Shown: positions 9,101-17,724 of the stretch, piece by piece
Position numbering within the stretch: position 1 is the stretch's first letter
Layout: each line of letters opens with the position of its first letter
Assembly: GCA_900319705.1 (NCBI GenBank)
Contig: ONPL01000026.1
Span: forward strand, 1-58,248
Source of the DNA: an uncultured Pseudomonadota bacterium
Lineage (GTDB): Bacteria > Pseudomonadota > Gammaproteobacteria > Enterobacterales > Succinivibrionaceae
Reading direction: 5' to 3'
DNA: 58,248 nt
The notes under the pieces: model-generated
Database searches by the model: none
Told to the model about the DNA's origin: nothing
The model's input: only the letters and a program-made list of their open reading frames with translations
Made by a program: the position numbers and the translations under genes

Positions 9101-10060
9101 AGCCGTGTTCATTTCAGAACCGTATGGGCTGAAACAACCTACCGTATGCAGGCACTGCGTGACAATCCTAAGTGTGCAAAGAGCGAATTCGATGCCAAGT
9201 TTGATGAAAAGGATCCCGGTCTGAATGTTAAACTGACCTTTGATCTGAATGAAGATATCACAGCACCGTTTGTAAACGTAGGTGTTGCTCCTAAGATTGC
9301 CATTCTGCGTGAGCAGGGTGTCAACTCGCAGAACGAAATGGCCAACGCCTTCAAGAAGGCCGGTTTCAATGCCATCGATGTTCACATGAGCGATATTCTC
9401 TCCGGCAGAGTTTCTCTGAAGGACTTCAAGGCACTGGCAGCATGCGGCGGTTTCTCCTACGGTGACGTACTTGGTGCCGGTGAGGGCTGGGCTAAATCAA
9501 TTCTGTTCAACAGTGTGGCCCGTGACGAGTTTGAAGCATTCTTCAAACGCGGTGATACCCTGGCTCTCGGTGTGTGCAACGGCTGTCAGATGATGTCAAA
9601 TCTGCGTGATCTGATCCCTGGTGCTGAACTGTGGCCGCACTTTGTAAGAAATGAATCTGAAAGATTCGAGGCCCGTTTTGCCCTGGTTGAAATTCAGAAG
9701 TCTCCGTCCCTGTTCTTCTCAGACATGGCCGGCTCTCATATGCCGATTGCAGTTTCACACGGTGAAGGACGTGCCGAATTCAGAGATCAGAACCACCTGG
9801 ATCAGACGGTGGCATCCAATCTGGTAGCGGTGAAGTTTATTAACAACTACGGTGAACCTACAGTTCAGTATCCGTTCAATCCTAACGGTTCTCCACTGGG
9901 TATTACCGGTCTTACCACTACAGACGGCCGTGTTACCATCATGATGCCTCATCCTGAGCGTGTTGTACGTGCAGTGTGCAACTCATGGCATCCTTCCGAC
10001 TGGCAGGAGGCCAGCCCTTGGCTGAGAGCATTCAGGAATGCAAGAAAGGCTCTTCAGTAG
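6176..10060 (+). CDS. purL: phosphoribosylformylglycinamidine synthase
   Basis: Encodes 1294 residues, the full length of the single-chain proteobacterial FGAM synthase. It catalyses the ATP- and glutamine-dependent conversion of FGAR to FGAM, step four of de novo purine synthesis, in the cytosol. The N-terminal domain is followed by two AIR-synthase-like ATP-binding halves (SEHCRHKVF near residue 220, the [11 protein letters not shown] loop near residue 290). The C-terminal glutaminase domain has the nucleophile Cys1134 in LGVCNGCQM and the H-x-E end in [10 protein letters not shown]. Start ATG at 6176; the ribosome site GAGAG is weak. It appears monocistronic with a terminator at 10095-10128. 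Codon use is strongly biased, as expected for a highly expressed gene. Confidence 0.98.
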   Translation: MEILKGAPALSEFRVNKLLDECKKLGLDVDSVYAEFVHFADVSEALNSGESEVLARLLTYGPAIEQHDPDGTLLLVVPRPGTISPWSSKATDIAHNCGLGKIKRLERGIAYYISSAKPLDVNLIKPLIHDRMMEVVFGSLDDAQKLFSSQTPAPMTSVDILKDGIAALEKANVELGLALSHDEMEYLVKSFTELKRNPNDVELYMFAQANSEHCRHKVFNADWVIDGVKQDKSLFKMIKNTYDCNHDYISSAYKDNAAVMDGSQAGRFYPDPVTKQYEFHNEPIDILMKVETHNHPTAISPYPGAATGSGGEIRDEGATGVGSKPKAGMCGFSVSNLRIPDFIQPWETDFGKPSRISSALDIMIEGPLGAAGFNNEFGRPNIVGYFRTYEEKVKSHNGEEIRGYHKPIMLAGGLGNIKKEHINKGVIPVGAKLIVLGGPAMNIGLGGGAASSMTSGQSAEDLDFASVQRDNPEMERRCQEVIDCCWQMGKKNPILFIHDVGAGGLSNALPELVNDGNRGGVFQLRSVPNDEPGMSPYEIWCNESQERYVLAVSEEDFPVFEEICKRERAQFAVVGTAIEERRLELDDSYFNNKPIDLPTDVLLGKPPRMHKNVKSLKAEGQDISTQHIQLHDAADRLLRLPTIAEKTFLITIGDRTVTGMVSRDQMVGPWQVPVADNAVTTASYDSYYGEAMSMGERTPVALLNYGASARLAVAEALTNIASVNIGNIERVKLSANWMAAAGHPGEDAGLYEAVKAVGEDLCPKLGITIPVGKDSMSMKTKWEENGEQKEVISPLSLIISAFARVEDVRKTVTPQLRTDCGDTSLILVDLGKGRNRLGGSALAQVYKELGRETPDVESAEQLKAFFDAMQFLVSRNKILAYHDRSDGGLFVTVAEMAFAGKTGVKVSLDQIDVDDVRALFSEELGAVIQVAEEEKEKVLNIFAGHGLGNHTYVIGKLSSDDHITFTRDGNPVLSDSRVHFRTVWAETTYRMQALRDNPKCAKSEFDAKFDEKDPGLNVKLTFDLNEDITAPFVNVGVAPKIAILREQGVNSQNEMANAFKKAGFNAIDVHMSDILSGRVSLKDFKALAACGGFSYGDVLGAGEGWAKSILFNSVARDEFEAFFKRGDTLALGVCNGCQMMSNLRDLIPGAELWPHFVRNESERFEARFALVEIQKSPSLFFSDMAGSHMPIAVSHGEGRAEFRDQNHLDQTVASNLVAVKFINNYGEPTVQYPFNPNGSPLGITGLTTTDGRVTIMMPHPERVVRAVCNSWHPSDWQEASPWLRAFRNARKALQ

Positions 10061-10094
10061 TTTCTGGTACTGATTTGTCTATAATCTGAACTGT

Positions 10095-10128
10095 CCCGAC
10101 AGCTGTTGCAACGGCTGCCGGGATTTTT
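10095..10128 (+). terminator. Rho-independent terminator after purL
   Basis: CCCG-A-CAGC at 10095-10103 pairs with GCTG-C-CGGG at 10114-10122 (one mismatch). TTTTT follows at 10124-10128. It lies 35 bp beyond the purL stop. Confidence 0.8.
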
Positions 10129-10256
10129 GCCCGTATTAACAGTGTCCGGCCACTGGAACCGGACTGAATAATAAAAAAGCGGCGCAAAGGCCGATCTGAC
10201 GGGAATTTAAACAAAAAAAATATTATAATATCACTGTACGTCGCTAGGAGATTGTA

Positions 10257-11090
10257 ATGATTCCGGAAGAACTTAAGAAACGGCTTGTCGGAGCACTGAT
10301 TCTTATTGCTGTATTCATGATAGCCGTTCCTGTATTCATCTCTGGTAAAAATGTAAACAGAGATCAGAGACTGCTCGAACAGATCGAGCGTCATCATGCC
10401 TCCATGGAGGCAGCATCCGGATACAGCGGTGAAACTTCGGAGCAGGCAGCACCTGTACCGCAGACTGTTCCACAGATTTCCGAACCTGAACCGAAAAAGC
10501 CGGCAGCACGTCCTGCACCCGGTGATCTGGACAATGTACGCATCGTGGATGATCACAGGGAAACCGGGCCTGCCTCTCAGCAGCCGAAGGAAAACAGAAA
10601 ACCTGAACCTGCACGAAATGACAGCAGAACCGTGGCACAGAAGCCTGCACCGAAGCAGGAACCTGTCCGTCAGCCACCTAAGCAGGAGAGCAGACCGCAG
10701 CCGAAGAATACGGTAACGGTAATCAATCAGCAGACAAAGCGTACCATTGAAGTTCCGGTGAAACAGCCGAAACCGGATCCGAACTATATATATGACGGCG
10801 GTAAAAAAATTGAAAGTTCACCGATTACCACCAAGAATCCGATTACGGGAAATATTGAACGCTACGAGCTGAATGCCGGAGCTTATTCGACCATGACGGC
10901 GGCCCGCAATCTGGAGCAGAAAATTAAAAAATACTGCGGCGTTACCAGAACCGTTCCGGTGATGAACCAGAGTACCCGTGTGAGAATGTTCAGGGTGATC
11001 TGCGGAAACTCCACCAACGTTTCTGAACTGCAGAGAATACAGAATCAGATTAAACCGTACGTAAGTGCGCAGTTGCAGAAGGTGAAATAA
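10257..11090 (+). CDS. dedD: DedD-like SPOR-domain division protein
   Basis: Encodes 277 residues; the ATG follows AGGAG at 10246-10250. A short cytosolic N-terminus (RRL-like KKRLVGA) is followed by one membrane helix at about residues 12-29. Then comes a Pro/Gln/Lys-rich periplasmic linker of roughly 150 residues. The C-terminal SPOR domain covers about residues 198-277 (YELNAGAYSTMTAARNLEQKI, then FRVICGNSTN). SPOR domains bind denuded septal peptidoglycan, so a division role is expected. The architecture and the N-terminal PEELKKRLVGALI segment match DedD rather than FtsN. A TATAAT at 10224-10229 could be its -10 box. The NIF3 gene starts 2 bp after the stop and is likely co-transcribed. 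Confidence 0.85.
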   Translation: MIPEELKKRLVGALILIAVFMIAVPVFISGKNVNRDQRLLEQIERHHASMEAASGYSGETSEQAAPVPQTVPQISEPEPKKPAARPAPGDLDNVRIVDDHRETGPASQQPKENRKPEPARNDSRTVAQKPAPKQEPVRQPPKQESRPQPKNTVTVINQQTKRTIEVPVKQPKPDPNYIYDGGKKIESSPITTKNPITGNIERYELNAGAYSTMTAARNLEQKIKKYCGVTRTVPVMNQSTRVRMFRVICGNSTNVSELQRIQNQIKPYVSAQLQKVK

Positions 11091-11091
11091 A

Positions 11092-11847
11092 TTGAAGGCG
11101 CTTGAACTTGAAAACTGGCTTAACAGCTACCTTAAAGTGAATGAATTCAGAGACTACTGTCCCAACGGGATCCAGGTGGAGGGAAAAGATGAGATCCGCC
11201 GGATTGTCACCGGGGTGAGCGCCTCTGCAAAACTGCTGGAGTACGCCGCCCGTACCGGTGCCGATGCTGTGCTGGTTCATCACGGTATATTCTGGAAGGG
11301 AGATCCGCAGGCCATCAGAACTTTCCGCAGAAAACGCATTGAAATCCTGATTAAAAACGATCTGAATCTTTTTGCCTACCATCTGCCGCTGGATGCCCAT
11401 CCGGAAATCGGCAACAATGTACTGCTGGCACAGACACTCGGAATCGAGATTGACGGTGCCTGCGACGAGGGTGAGAAGCATCCGCTGGTGCTGAGGGGAC
11501 ATCTTGCACAGCCGTGCCGTCTCAGTGATTTTATTGCACTTATAGATCACAAACTTGACCGTAAATCGTTTTATATCGGTGACGGCGGTGCAATAATAGA
11601 CAGAATTGCCTGGTGCACCGGGGCCGCACACGACAACATTGAACTTGCCGCCCGCTGCGGAGCCGGGCTTTATATTTCAGGGGAGATTGCGGAGCGTACT
11701 GTTCACGAGGCCGAGGAGCTTGGTATTGCCTACGTTGCGGCAGGTCATCACTGTACCGAGATCTTCGGTATAAGGAAACTCGGGCATGTTCTGGCTGATC
11801 GTTTCGGGCTTGATGTTGAGTTCGTAAATATGCCGAACAGTATTTAG
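11092..11847 (+). CDS. ybgI: NIF3/YbgI family metal-dependent protein
   Basis: Encodes 251 residues from a TTG start 2 bp after dedD, with GAAGGTGAA serving as ribosome site. NIF3-family metal-site residues are present in VHHGIFWKG, YHLPLDAHPEIGNN and AGHHCTEIFGI. The central WCTGAAHDNIELAARCGAGLYISGE matches the family core. The family is a di-metal hexameric toroid sometimes annotated as GTP cyclohydrolase 1 type 2; in E. coli it is YbgI. Its physiological reaction is uncertain. Length is standard for the short form. The next gene is 88 bp away and appears to be a separate unit. Confidence 0.92.
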   Translation: MKALELENWLNSYLKVNEFRDYCPNGIQVEGKDEIRRIVTGVSASAKLLEYAARTGADAVLVHHGIFWKGDPQAIRTFRRKRIEILIKNDLNLFAYHLPLDAHPEIGNNVLLAQTLGIEIDGACDEGEKHPLVLRGHLAQPCRLSDFIALIDHKLDRKSFYIGDGGAIIDRIAWCTGAAHDNIELAARCGAGLYISGEIAERTVHEAEELGIAYVAAGHHCTEIFGIRKLGHVLADRFGLDVEFVNMPNSI

Positions 11848-11880
11848 CATTCAGTGAAGAATATAATAACAGGGTAAAGA

Positions 11881-11902
11881 TAACTATAACTATAACTATA
11901 AC
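11881..11902. repeat. TAACTA hexamer repeat upstream of luxO-like gene
   Basis: Three perfect TAACTA units (11881-11898) plus a partial TAAC. They lie 34 bp before the start codon of the sigma54 regulator, where promoter or leader elements should be. A change in copy number would alter spacing by one half-turn of the helix. Confidence 0.7.
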
Positions 11903-11935
11903 AATAAAACATAAGAGGCAACAGGAAACATCACA

Positions 11936-13363
11936 ATGGACACTTTTGTACCCAAGGTGTTAATGGTCGAGGATTCTGCACCGCTTCAGGCGGTATTCTC
12001 AGCGTACCTGAAGAACGAACAGATTAATCTTAAAATATCTTCCACCGGCGAAAAAGCCCTCGATCTGATCAATTCATTTAAACCGCACATCATCCTTCTG
12101 GATATATATCTTCCCGATATGTCAGGACTTGAAATTCTCAAAATGGTTTTTTCCGCCAAGCTTGACATAAAGGTCATTGTGATAACCGGTTCTGATTCTG
12201 TAACCGATGCCATCGATGCCATGCACTACGGGGCGTATGATTTCCTCTCCAAGCCGATATCGGCAGCCCGTCTCAAGGTTACTCTGAACAATACCATCAA
12301 CAATCTTCATCTTAATAATCTGGTTACACAGTACCAGTCACAGCAGTCGGACCATTTTGTCGGCTTTATCGGCGCCTCCAAGGTGATGCAGGGTGTCTAC
12401 CAGACCATTGAGAGAGTGGCACCGTCAAAGGCCACGGTATTTATAACCGGGGAGAGCGGTACCGGAAAGGAGGTCTGTGCCGAGGCCATCCATAAGCTGA
12501 GCAACTGCAAAAACGGGAAATTCATCCCTCTCAACTGCGCCGCAATTCCGCGGGAACTTATAGAAAGTGAGATCTTCGGTCACGTCAAGGGTGCCTTCAC
12601 CGGTGCGGTTACATCCCGTGAGGGTGCGGTGGGTCTGGCTGACGGAGGTACACTGTTCCTTGATGAAATCTGTGAAATGGATCTGTCGCTGCAGAGCAAG
12701 CTGCTGCGTTTTCTGCAGACCGGAAAATACTACAAGGTGGGTTCCAACCAGCTTGAATCGGTGGATGTCAGAATTGTGTGTGCCACCAACCGCAACCCGA
12801 TGGTTGAAGTCAAGGCGGGCCGTTTCAGAGAGGATCTGTTCTACCGTCTGCATGTAATACCGATTTCCCTTCCGCCTCTGCGGGAGCGCGGTGACGATAT
12901 CGAACGTATTGCCCAGAAATTCCTGATTGAGTTCTCCAACGAGGAGAAGAAGTCATTTACCCGTTTCAGTCTGAGAGCAAGTCAGCTGATGATGTCATAC
13001 GACTGGCCGGGAAATGTGCGCCAGCTGCAGAATATTGTCCGTCAGATCGTGGTTCTCAACGACGGAACTGAGGTGACGGAGGAAATGCTGCCGGAAAGCA
13101 TCCGCAGTTTTGTCAACAAGGATTACGAGATCCCTGCCGGCATTGTCGGTTCAGTACCGCGTCCGTATGATCTCAAACAGAGTGAAATGTTTGAAATCAA
13201 ACCTCTGGCGAAGATCGAGCGCGAGGCAATTGAAAAAACCATCAGATATTTCCAGGGAAATATCGAGAAGGCATCCAAGGCGCTTGAGATTAATTCATCC
13301 ACCATCTATCGTAAAATGAAGGTGTGGAACCGTGAGGATCGGGAGAAAAACCCGGCCATGTAG
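11936..13363 (+). CDS. luxO: LuxO-like sigma54-dependent response regulator
   Basis: Encodes 475 residues; ATG after AGGAAA. The receiver domain is residues 1-120, with the phospho-acceptor Asp at about 55 in LLDIYLPDMSG. The AAA+ domain has Walker A GESGTGKE near residue 172, the sigma54-contact loop GAFTGA near 219 and Walker B GGTLFLDE. The Fis-type helix-turn-helix is at the C-terminus (INSSTIYRKMKVW). Matches with Vibrio LuxO run through the whole protein, for example SVDVR-VCATNR, GRFREDL-YRL and EWPGNVRQLQN-like stretches. LuxO-P activates sigma54 promoters, in vibrios those of the Qrr small RNAs. A LuxU-like gene, a FIST gene and a hybrid kinase follow, so its input is encoded next door. 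No Qrr-like RNA or sigma54 promoter was recognised nearby. Confidence 0.9.
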   Translation: MDTFVPKVLMVEDSAPLQAVFSAYLKNEQINLKISSTGEKALDLINSFKPHIILLDIYLPDMSGLEILKMVFSAKLDIKVIVITGSDSVTDAIDAMHYGAYDFLSKPISAARLKVTLNNTINNLHLNNLVTQYQSQQSDHFVGFIGASKVMQGVYQTIERVAPSKATVFITGESGTGKEVCAEAIHKLSNCKNGKFIPLNCAAIPRELIESEIFGHVKGAFTGAVTSREGAVGLADGGTLFLDEICEMDLSLQSKLLRFLQTGKYYKVGSNQLESVDVRIVCATNRNPMVEVKAGRFREDLFYRLHVIPISLPPLRERGDDIERIAQKFLIEFSNEEKKSFTRFSLRASQLMMSYDWPGNVRQLQNIVRQIVVLNDGTEVTEEMLPESIRSFVNKDYEIPAGIVGSVPRPYDLKQSEMFEIKPLAKIEREAIEKTIRYFQGNIEKASKALEINSSTIYRKMKVWNREDREKNPAM

Positions 13364-13494
13364 TGTCTTTCCTGCTGAAATGTTTTTGCGGCACTTGTTT
13401 ATCAGCGGCTGTTCTCGTGATAGAATATGACAAGGCGTATCTGTACACAGCAGAACGTAAATTATAATAAAGCTCACAGAGCTGGGAGAGAGAC

Positions 13495-13839
13495 ATGAGT
13501 AGGATTGATGTTAATATTCTTAAACAGATTGGCAATGATGTCGGAATGGACATGTATGACAGTTTGATCGAAATTTTTATTTCCGATTCAAGCGAGCGTC
13601 TAGAATCACTGAAAAGCCAGTTTGAAAACAATGATCTGGCAAAGCTGAAAATTACCGCACACACCCTAAAGTCGGTATGTGCCCAGTACGGCGCAATGGG
13701 TTGTTCGGCAATAGCCAAGGATCTTGAAAAAATGTGCGTGGATCATCCGTCTGATAATGAAACCATCGGTAAAACGGTGGCGCAGCTTTCAGATGAACTG
13801 AATGAAGCAATGAAGGAAATAAAGGAAATCAAAATCTAG
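13495..13839 (+). CDS. HPt phosphotransfer protein, LuxU-like
   Basis: Encodes 114 residues; ATG after GGGAGAG. It is a single HPt four-helix domain with the phosphorylatable His56 in TAHTLKSVCAQYGA. Length and single-domain layout match LuxU. It should shuttle phosphate between the receiver of the downstream hybrid kinase and the receiver of the upstream LuxO-like protein. The FIST gene starts 6 bp after its stop, and the hybrid kinase 2 bp after that, so the three form one operon. A 131-bp gap separates it from the regulator gene. Confidence 0.9.
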   Translation: MSRIDVNILKQIGNDVGMDMYDSLIEIFISDSSERLESLKSQFENNDLAKLKITAHTLKSVCAQYGAMGCSAIAKDLEKMCVDHPSDNETIGKTVAQLSDELNEAMKEIKEIKI

Positions 13840-13845
13840 GAACAT

Positions 13846-15039
13846 ATGAAAATATCCAGTTTCCAGTTCAGCGGAAGAGAACTTCTTTCGACTACACAGC
13901 TGGCGGCGGATGCGGTCAGGGATCGCGGAATGGATCGCCGTCCCGATCTTATGTTTGTTTTCTATTCCTCAATTAATGAGATCGTCGATTCCAGGGAACT
14001 TCTCCTTGAGAATTTCCCTGATGTCCGTATTATCGCAAGTTCCTCCGAACACGGCATCATCAGCAATAATCAGAATTTCTACAATATGGAGCAGGCAGTG
14101 GGGGTTATGGCCTTCTATGATCCCGACGGTGCCTACGGAACAGCCAGCGGCTATCTGCAGGAGGAAAATTTAACCGAGTCGGTTCAGCAGATTATCCAGG
14201 ATGCTCTTCAGGACTGCAACCGCGAGGGTGAGCTTCCGCGACTTGTCTGGTTCTATGCGGCAAATTCAGACCAGGAAAAGATTATTGATGTGCTGGAGGA
14301 GTATTTCGGCAGTTCTGTGCCTATTTTCGGCGGTGTTCCGGGCAAGGTGGGTGATCAGAAGGTCTGTTATGACCAGAACAACATTTTTTTCAACGGTCAC
14401 TACCTGATGCTGGTGCTGATGTATCCATCCTGTGAAATCAAGACCGGATTCGGTTCACTCTACCAGTCCACCAAATTTACCGGAATGATCACCAGGGTTG
14501 AGGATGATCGGGTTATTGAAATTGATTACAAGCCGGCATACCAGGTTTACTCCGGATGGCTCAATTCCATTGTTCCCCGGGAGATGTTCGAGGATCAGTC
14601 TGTCTATATGGATGAGCTGCTGCTGCTTCATCCGCTGGGGATCCAGATCGGGGTGGCTGGTATTGAGCAGAACTACCAGGTGTTCCAGATTATGGAAACG
14701 GTGGACGATCAGGAACTGGTTACCACCAACCATTTCAAATTCGGTGACAGGATTACCCTGCTTTCCCTTAACAAGGACAATTCACTTGATCGCGAGTTTC
14801 AGTCCCAGCTGATGCTCAACGATATTTATTTTGACAACAGCAAGATTTACGGAGTCCTTTCAGCAGTCTGTGCCGGATACCGCAATCAGCTGGTTCCGAA
14901 AAATCTCAAATTTCTTGAGAAGGTTACCATGCCGCTGATGGGGTTAGTTTCCTCCGGTGAACACGGAAGATTTACCAACGGCACGAATCATGAATCCAAT
15001 CTGATGATTGAATCTGTAATTTTCTATGAGAGGCACTAG
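13846..15039 (+). CDS. FIST-domain sensor protein, NosP-like
   Basis: Encodes 397 residues; ATG after AGGAA. The FIST_N region, about residues 30-220, has typical segments DLMFVFYSSINE, ASSSEHGIIS and GGVPGKVGDQKVC. FIST_C follows, about 230-385, with VYSGWL, LHPLGIQIG and CAGYRNQL. It is cytosolic with no signal peptide. In several gammaproteobacteria a FIST protein (NosP, also called VpsV in Vibrio cholerae) binds haem, senses nitric oxide and controls a neighbouring hybrid kinase. Gene order here matches that arrangement. The haem-ligand residue cannot be assigned by reading alone, and other FIST proteins bind different small ligands, so the ligand remains open. Confidence 0.88.
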   Translation: MKISSFQFSGRELLSTTQLAADAVRDRGMDRRPDLMFVFYSSINEIVDSRELLLENFPDVRIIASSSEHGIISNNQNFYNMEQAVGVMAFYDPDGAYGTASGYLQEENLTESVQQIIQDALQDCNREGELPRLVWFYAANSDQEKIIDVLEEYFGSSVPIFGGVPGKVGDQKVCYDQNNIFFNGHYLMLVLMYPSCEIKTGFGSLYQSTKFTGMITRVEDDRVIEIDYKPAYQVYSGWLNSIVPREMFEDQSVYMDELLLLHPLGIQIGVAGIEQNYQVFQIMETVDDQELVTTNHFKFGDRITLLSLNKDNSLDREFQSQLMLNDIYFDNSKIYGVLSAVCAGYRNQLVPKNLKFLEKVTMPLMGLVSSGEHGRFTNGTNHESNLMIESVIFYERH

Positions 15040-15041
15040 CC

Positions 15042-17243
15042 ATGGCCAATGAGATTTCCGCAACCAAGGATGAACTCCTGAATGAACTGAAGAAAAGCAG
15101 ACTTATGCTTACCTTCAGCATCGATCGTGAGCACCATGAAAGTGTGGAAATCAATTCAATTCTCAATGCGGTGGATTCTATTGCCGACAGCGGTGACTTC
15201 AATTCGATTTTCAACAATCTTACGGTTCATCTGCAGGAACTGATCAACTTTGACTATCTTACGCTGTTTAAGCTGCATGAAGATATCTGGGAGCCGATTT
15301 ACAGCAATGATGCCAATCTGATCAATGTGGCCCTTGCCAACAGTTCTCTTACCAAGAGAGTGGTGCTGGAGGGGCAGGTTGTGGCACTTTATGATCCGTT
15401 TCAGTTTCAGGAGTTCACCGCGGTCAATTCCAGACTGGCGAAATATTTCAACTCGGTGCTGATGGGCGGTCTGACCATTTATTATGATAACTGTTATCTG
15501 CTGGTTCTTTCCAGCCGTGAGAAGTTTAAGCTGGATCTGTATGCCAGGGATCTGCTGCTAAAGTATTTTCCTCTGCTGAATCAGGCGATCAACATGGCCT
15601 GGTATCACGGGGCAATGTCGAGGGAAATCAACCGTCAGACCGGTACCTACAAGAAAACCATCGATAAAATCAGAAGATTTATCGAGATTTCCAATTTTGC
15701 CTACTGGCGTACCGACGAGTCCCACACCTTTGTCAGGGACAACCTGGGATTCCCTCTTTCCATGCATCTTAAAAATGTGGCGGAGGTTCTGTTCAAATCA
15801 AATCTGCTGGATCTCAAATCGATAGATGAGGTGTACAGCGAGGAGCCGGTCAAACCGCAGAAGGATACCTCGACCATTCAGAATATTGTTTACAACCATT
15901 CAGATATCTACAAGTTTATCACCCCGATCAAACTGCAGGGCACCGAGTATTTTATCGGACTGCACGGCAAGCCGAACTATGAGGAGAACGGCAAGTTCAT
16001 CGGCTATATCGGTGTGTTCTACGATCTGTCGGAGGAGGTGCGCATTCAGCAGAATCTGGAAAGCGCCAAGAAGATCAGTGAGGATGTCAGCCGTTCCAAA
16101 ACCCAGTTCCTGGCCATGATGTCACACGAAATCAAGACTCCGATGCAGGCTATTGTGGGTGTGCTCGATCTGCTGAATCTTACGGAACTGACGGATGAAC
16201 AGAAGAATTTGATCCAGCACGTAACTCATTCGGCCAATCTGCTGCAGACTCTGCTCAAGGATGTGCTTGACTATTCCCGCATGGGTTCCAACGAAATGAA
16301 ACTTGAGGAGCTGGAATTCTCCGTCCGCTTTACCATGAGTTCGATTATCAAACAGATGCTGCCGAAGGCGAAGGAGCAGGGTATCGAACTCAAACTGGAA
16401 ATCGATGACAAGTTCCCGAATATGATCGTCGGTGATCAGACCAGACTGTCCCAGGTTATTTTCAATCTGATCGGTAACGCCATCAAGTTCACCCAGTACG
16501 GTGAAGTTAAACTCAAGGCCTATGTGCAGAAGAACCATACGCTCAGATTTGAAATCTCCGATACCGGTATAGGTATTTCCCAGGATAAGGTTAAAATACT
16601 GTTCCATCCGTTCCGTCAGGTGGATGCCACTATGACCAGACGTTTCGGCGGTACCGGTCTGGGCCTGGCTATCTGCCGTAAAATCATCGAACTGATGGAC
16701 GGTCAGATCGGCGTAGAATCAGAAATCGGCAAGGGCAGTACCTTCTGGTTTGTAATTCCTCCTCGTCTGCCTACAAGATCAAGCGGTGTAATTACCGCCA
16801 AGTCCATTGTCAAGGCGGAAAACCGCGAACTTAACAACAACGAGGAGCGCAAATACCGTATACTGCTGGTTGAAGACAGTAAGGTCAACCAGTTCATTAT
16901 CAAAAAGATGCTTGAAAATATCGGTCACAGCGTTGAAGTGGCGAATAACGGTCTCGAGGCGATCGAGTGTGTTGAGAAGAATGAGCCTGATCTGGTGCTG
17001 ATGGATCTGCAGATGCCGGAGATGGACGGTATCGAGGCAACCAAACGTATTATCAAATATCATCCTAAACTGGTTATTCTGGCGCTCACCGCCAATGCCT
17101 CGCAGACAGAGCGTACCGAGTGCCGTGCGGCCGGAATGATCGATATTGTGAGCAAACCTGTAACCATCGCCAGTCTCAAGAATATGTTCCAGACCTTCAA
17201 GACCAATATCAATATGAGTATTGAAGATCGCAAGAAAAAGTAA
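15042..17243 (+). CDS. cytosolic hybrid sensor histidine kinase, VpsS-like
   Basis: Encodes 733 residues; ATG 2 bp after the FIST stop. There is no transmembrane helix. The N-terminal third (about 35-190) looks GAF-like, followed by a PAS-like region (about 210-345). The HisKA box MSHEIKTPM carries phospho-His near residue 361. The ATPase has the N box FNLIGNAIKFT, then SDTGIGIS and FGGTGLGLAICRK. A C-terminal receiver starts near 605, with phospho-Asp near 654 in VLMDLQMPEMDG. It lacks its own HPt domain, which fits the separate HPt gene upstream. The whole arrangement resembles VpsS of Vibrio cholerae, which passes phosphate to LuxU and LuxO and is modulated by the adjacent FIST protein. 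The signal may be read by protein contact with the FIST partner. Confidence 0.9.
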   Translation: MANEISATKDELLNELKKSRLMLTFSIDREHHESVEINSILNAVDSIADSGDFNSIFNNLTVHLQELINFDYLTLFKLHEDIWEPIYSNDANLINVALANSSLTKRVVLEGQVVALYDPFQFQEFTAVNSRLAKYFNSVLMGGLTIYYDNCYLLVLSSREKFKLDLYARDLLLKYFPLLNQAINMAWYHGAMSREINRQTGTYKKTIDKIRRFIEISNFAYWRTDESHTFVRDNLGFPLSMHLKNVAEVLFKSNLLDLKSIDEVYSEEPVKPQKDTSTIQNIVYNHSDIYKFITPIKLQGTEYFIGLHGKPNYEENGKFIGYIGVFYDLSEEVRIQQNLESAKKISEDVSRSKTQFLAMMSHEIKTPMQAIVGVLDLLNLTELTDEQKNLIQHVTHSANLLQTLLKDVLDYSRMGSNEMKLEELEFSVRFTMSSIIKQMLPKAKEQGIELKLEIDDKFPNMIVGDQTRLSQVIFNLIGNAIKFTQYGEVKLKAYVQKNHTLRFEISDTGIGISQDKVKILFHPFRQVDATMTRRFGGTGLGLAICRKIIELMDGQIGVESEIGKGSTFWFVIPPRLPTRSSGVITAKSIVKAENRELNNNEERKYRILLVEDSKVNQFIIKKMLENIGHSVEVANNGLEAIECVEKNEPDLVLMDLQMPEMDGIEATKRIIKYHPKLVILALTANASQTERTECRAAGMIDIVSKPVTIASLKNMFQTFKTNINMSIEDRKKK

Positions 17244-17248
17244 CAGGT

Positions 17249-17719
17249 TCAGATTTTTTTGAGAAGCGAAGCCGCTTTTATTTTAAATTTTTCCTCAGTG
17301 CCGTATTTGATCAGATCTCCGAGTGCCTCTTTCAACCCTTCCCGATCTTCACACTGGAATTCCAGTTTTCCGTCCAGCAGATCATTAATACAGCGAAGCA
17401 TCCGTTCAATGTGTTCCGGAGTGTCTCCGGACAGCACATCCCGGATACTGCCGGTTCCCTCTTCGGCATAGGTCAGTTCGATGATCCCGTAGGGTGTCCG
17501 GAATTTCCCGTAACTGCTGCTGAAGCATTCGAGGGATTCAATCGCGGCGATGTCATCCGGATAGAACAGAAAACCGTTCAGATCCAGAGCCTCATCGAAC
17601 CTGCCGAATTCGTGTTCGCAGTATTCGGGATCACAGTAGCAGCATACCCCCTCGTACACCTGACCGCCGGGATCAGTGATACTGACACACAGTCCGTCAT
17701 ACTGCTTAAGTCCTTTCAA
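17249..17719 (-). CDS. cytosolic protein of unknown function
   Basis: Encodes 156 residues from a TTG at 17719. GGAGG overlaps the end of the upstream gene, whose stop lies 5 bp before, so translation is probably coupled. A longer frame starting further upstream would overlap the preceding gene and has no better ribosome site. The N-terminal half reads like a small beta-barrel module (QYDGLCVSITD, YEGVCCYCDPEYCEHEFG, FYPDDIAAIESLE). The C-terminal half is helical (IRDVLSGDTPEHIERMLR, then Lys-rich helices). A cluster of cysteines at CCYCDPEYC could bind metal. It has no signal peptide although its two upstream neighbours are exported. I recognise no named family. Confidence 0.7.
   Translation of the reverse strand: MKGLKQYDGLCVSITDPGGQVYEGVCCYCDPEYCEHEFGRFDEALDLNGFLFYPDDIAAIESLECFSSSYGKFRTPYGIIELTYAEEGTGSIRDVLSGDTPEHIERMLRCINDLLDGKLEFQCEDREGLKEALGDLIKYGTEEKFKIKAASLLKKI
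17264..17286 (+). terminator. possible weak terminator after hybrid kinase
   Basis: AAGCG at 17264-17268 and CGCTT at 17273-17277 form a short stem followed by TTATTTTAAATTTTT. It lies inside the 3' end of the convergent minus-strand gene. The stem is only 5 bp, so this is tentative. Confidence 0.3.
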
Positions 17720-17724
17720 ACTGT

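Noticed and set aside
11848..11935. Qrr small RNA gene next to the LuxO-like gene
   Set aside because: The gap is only 88 bp, with no sigma54 promoter (TGGCAC-N5-TTGC type) and no terminator hairpin.
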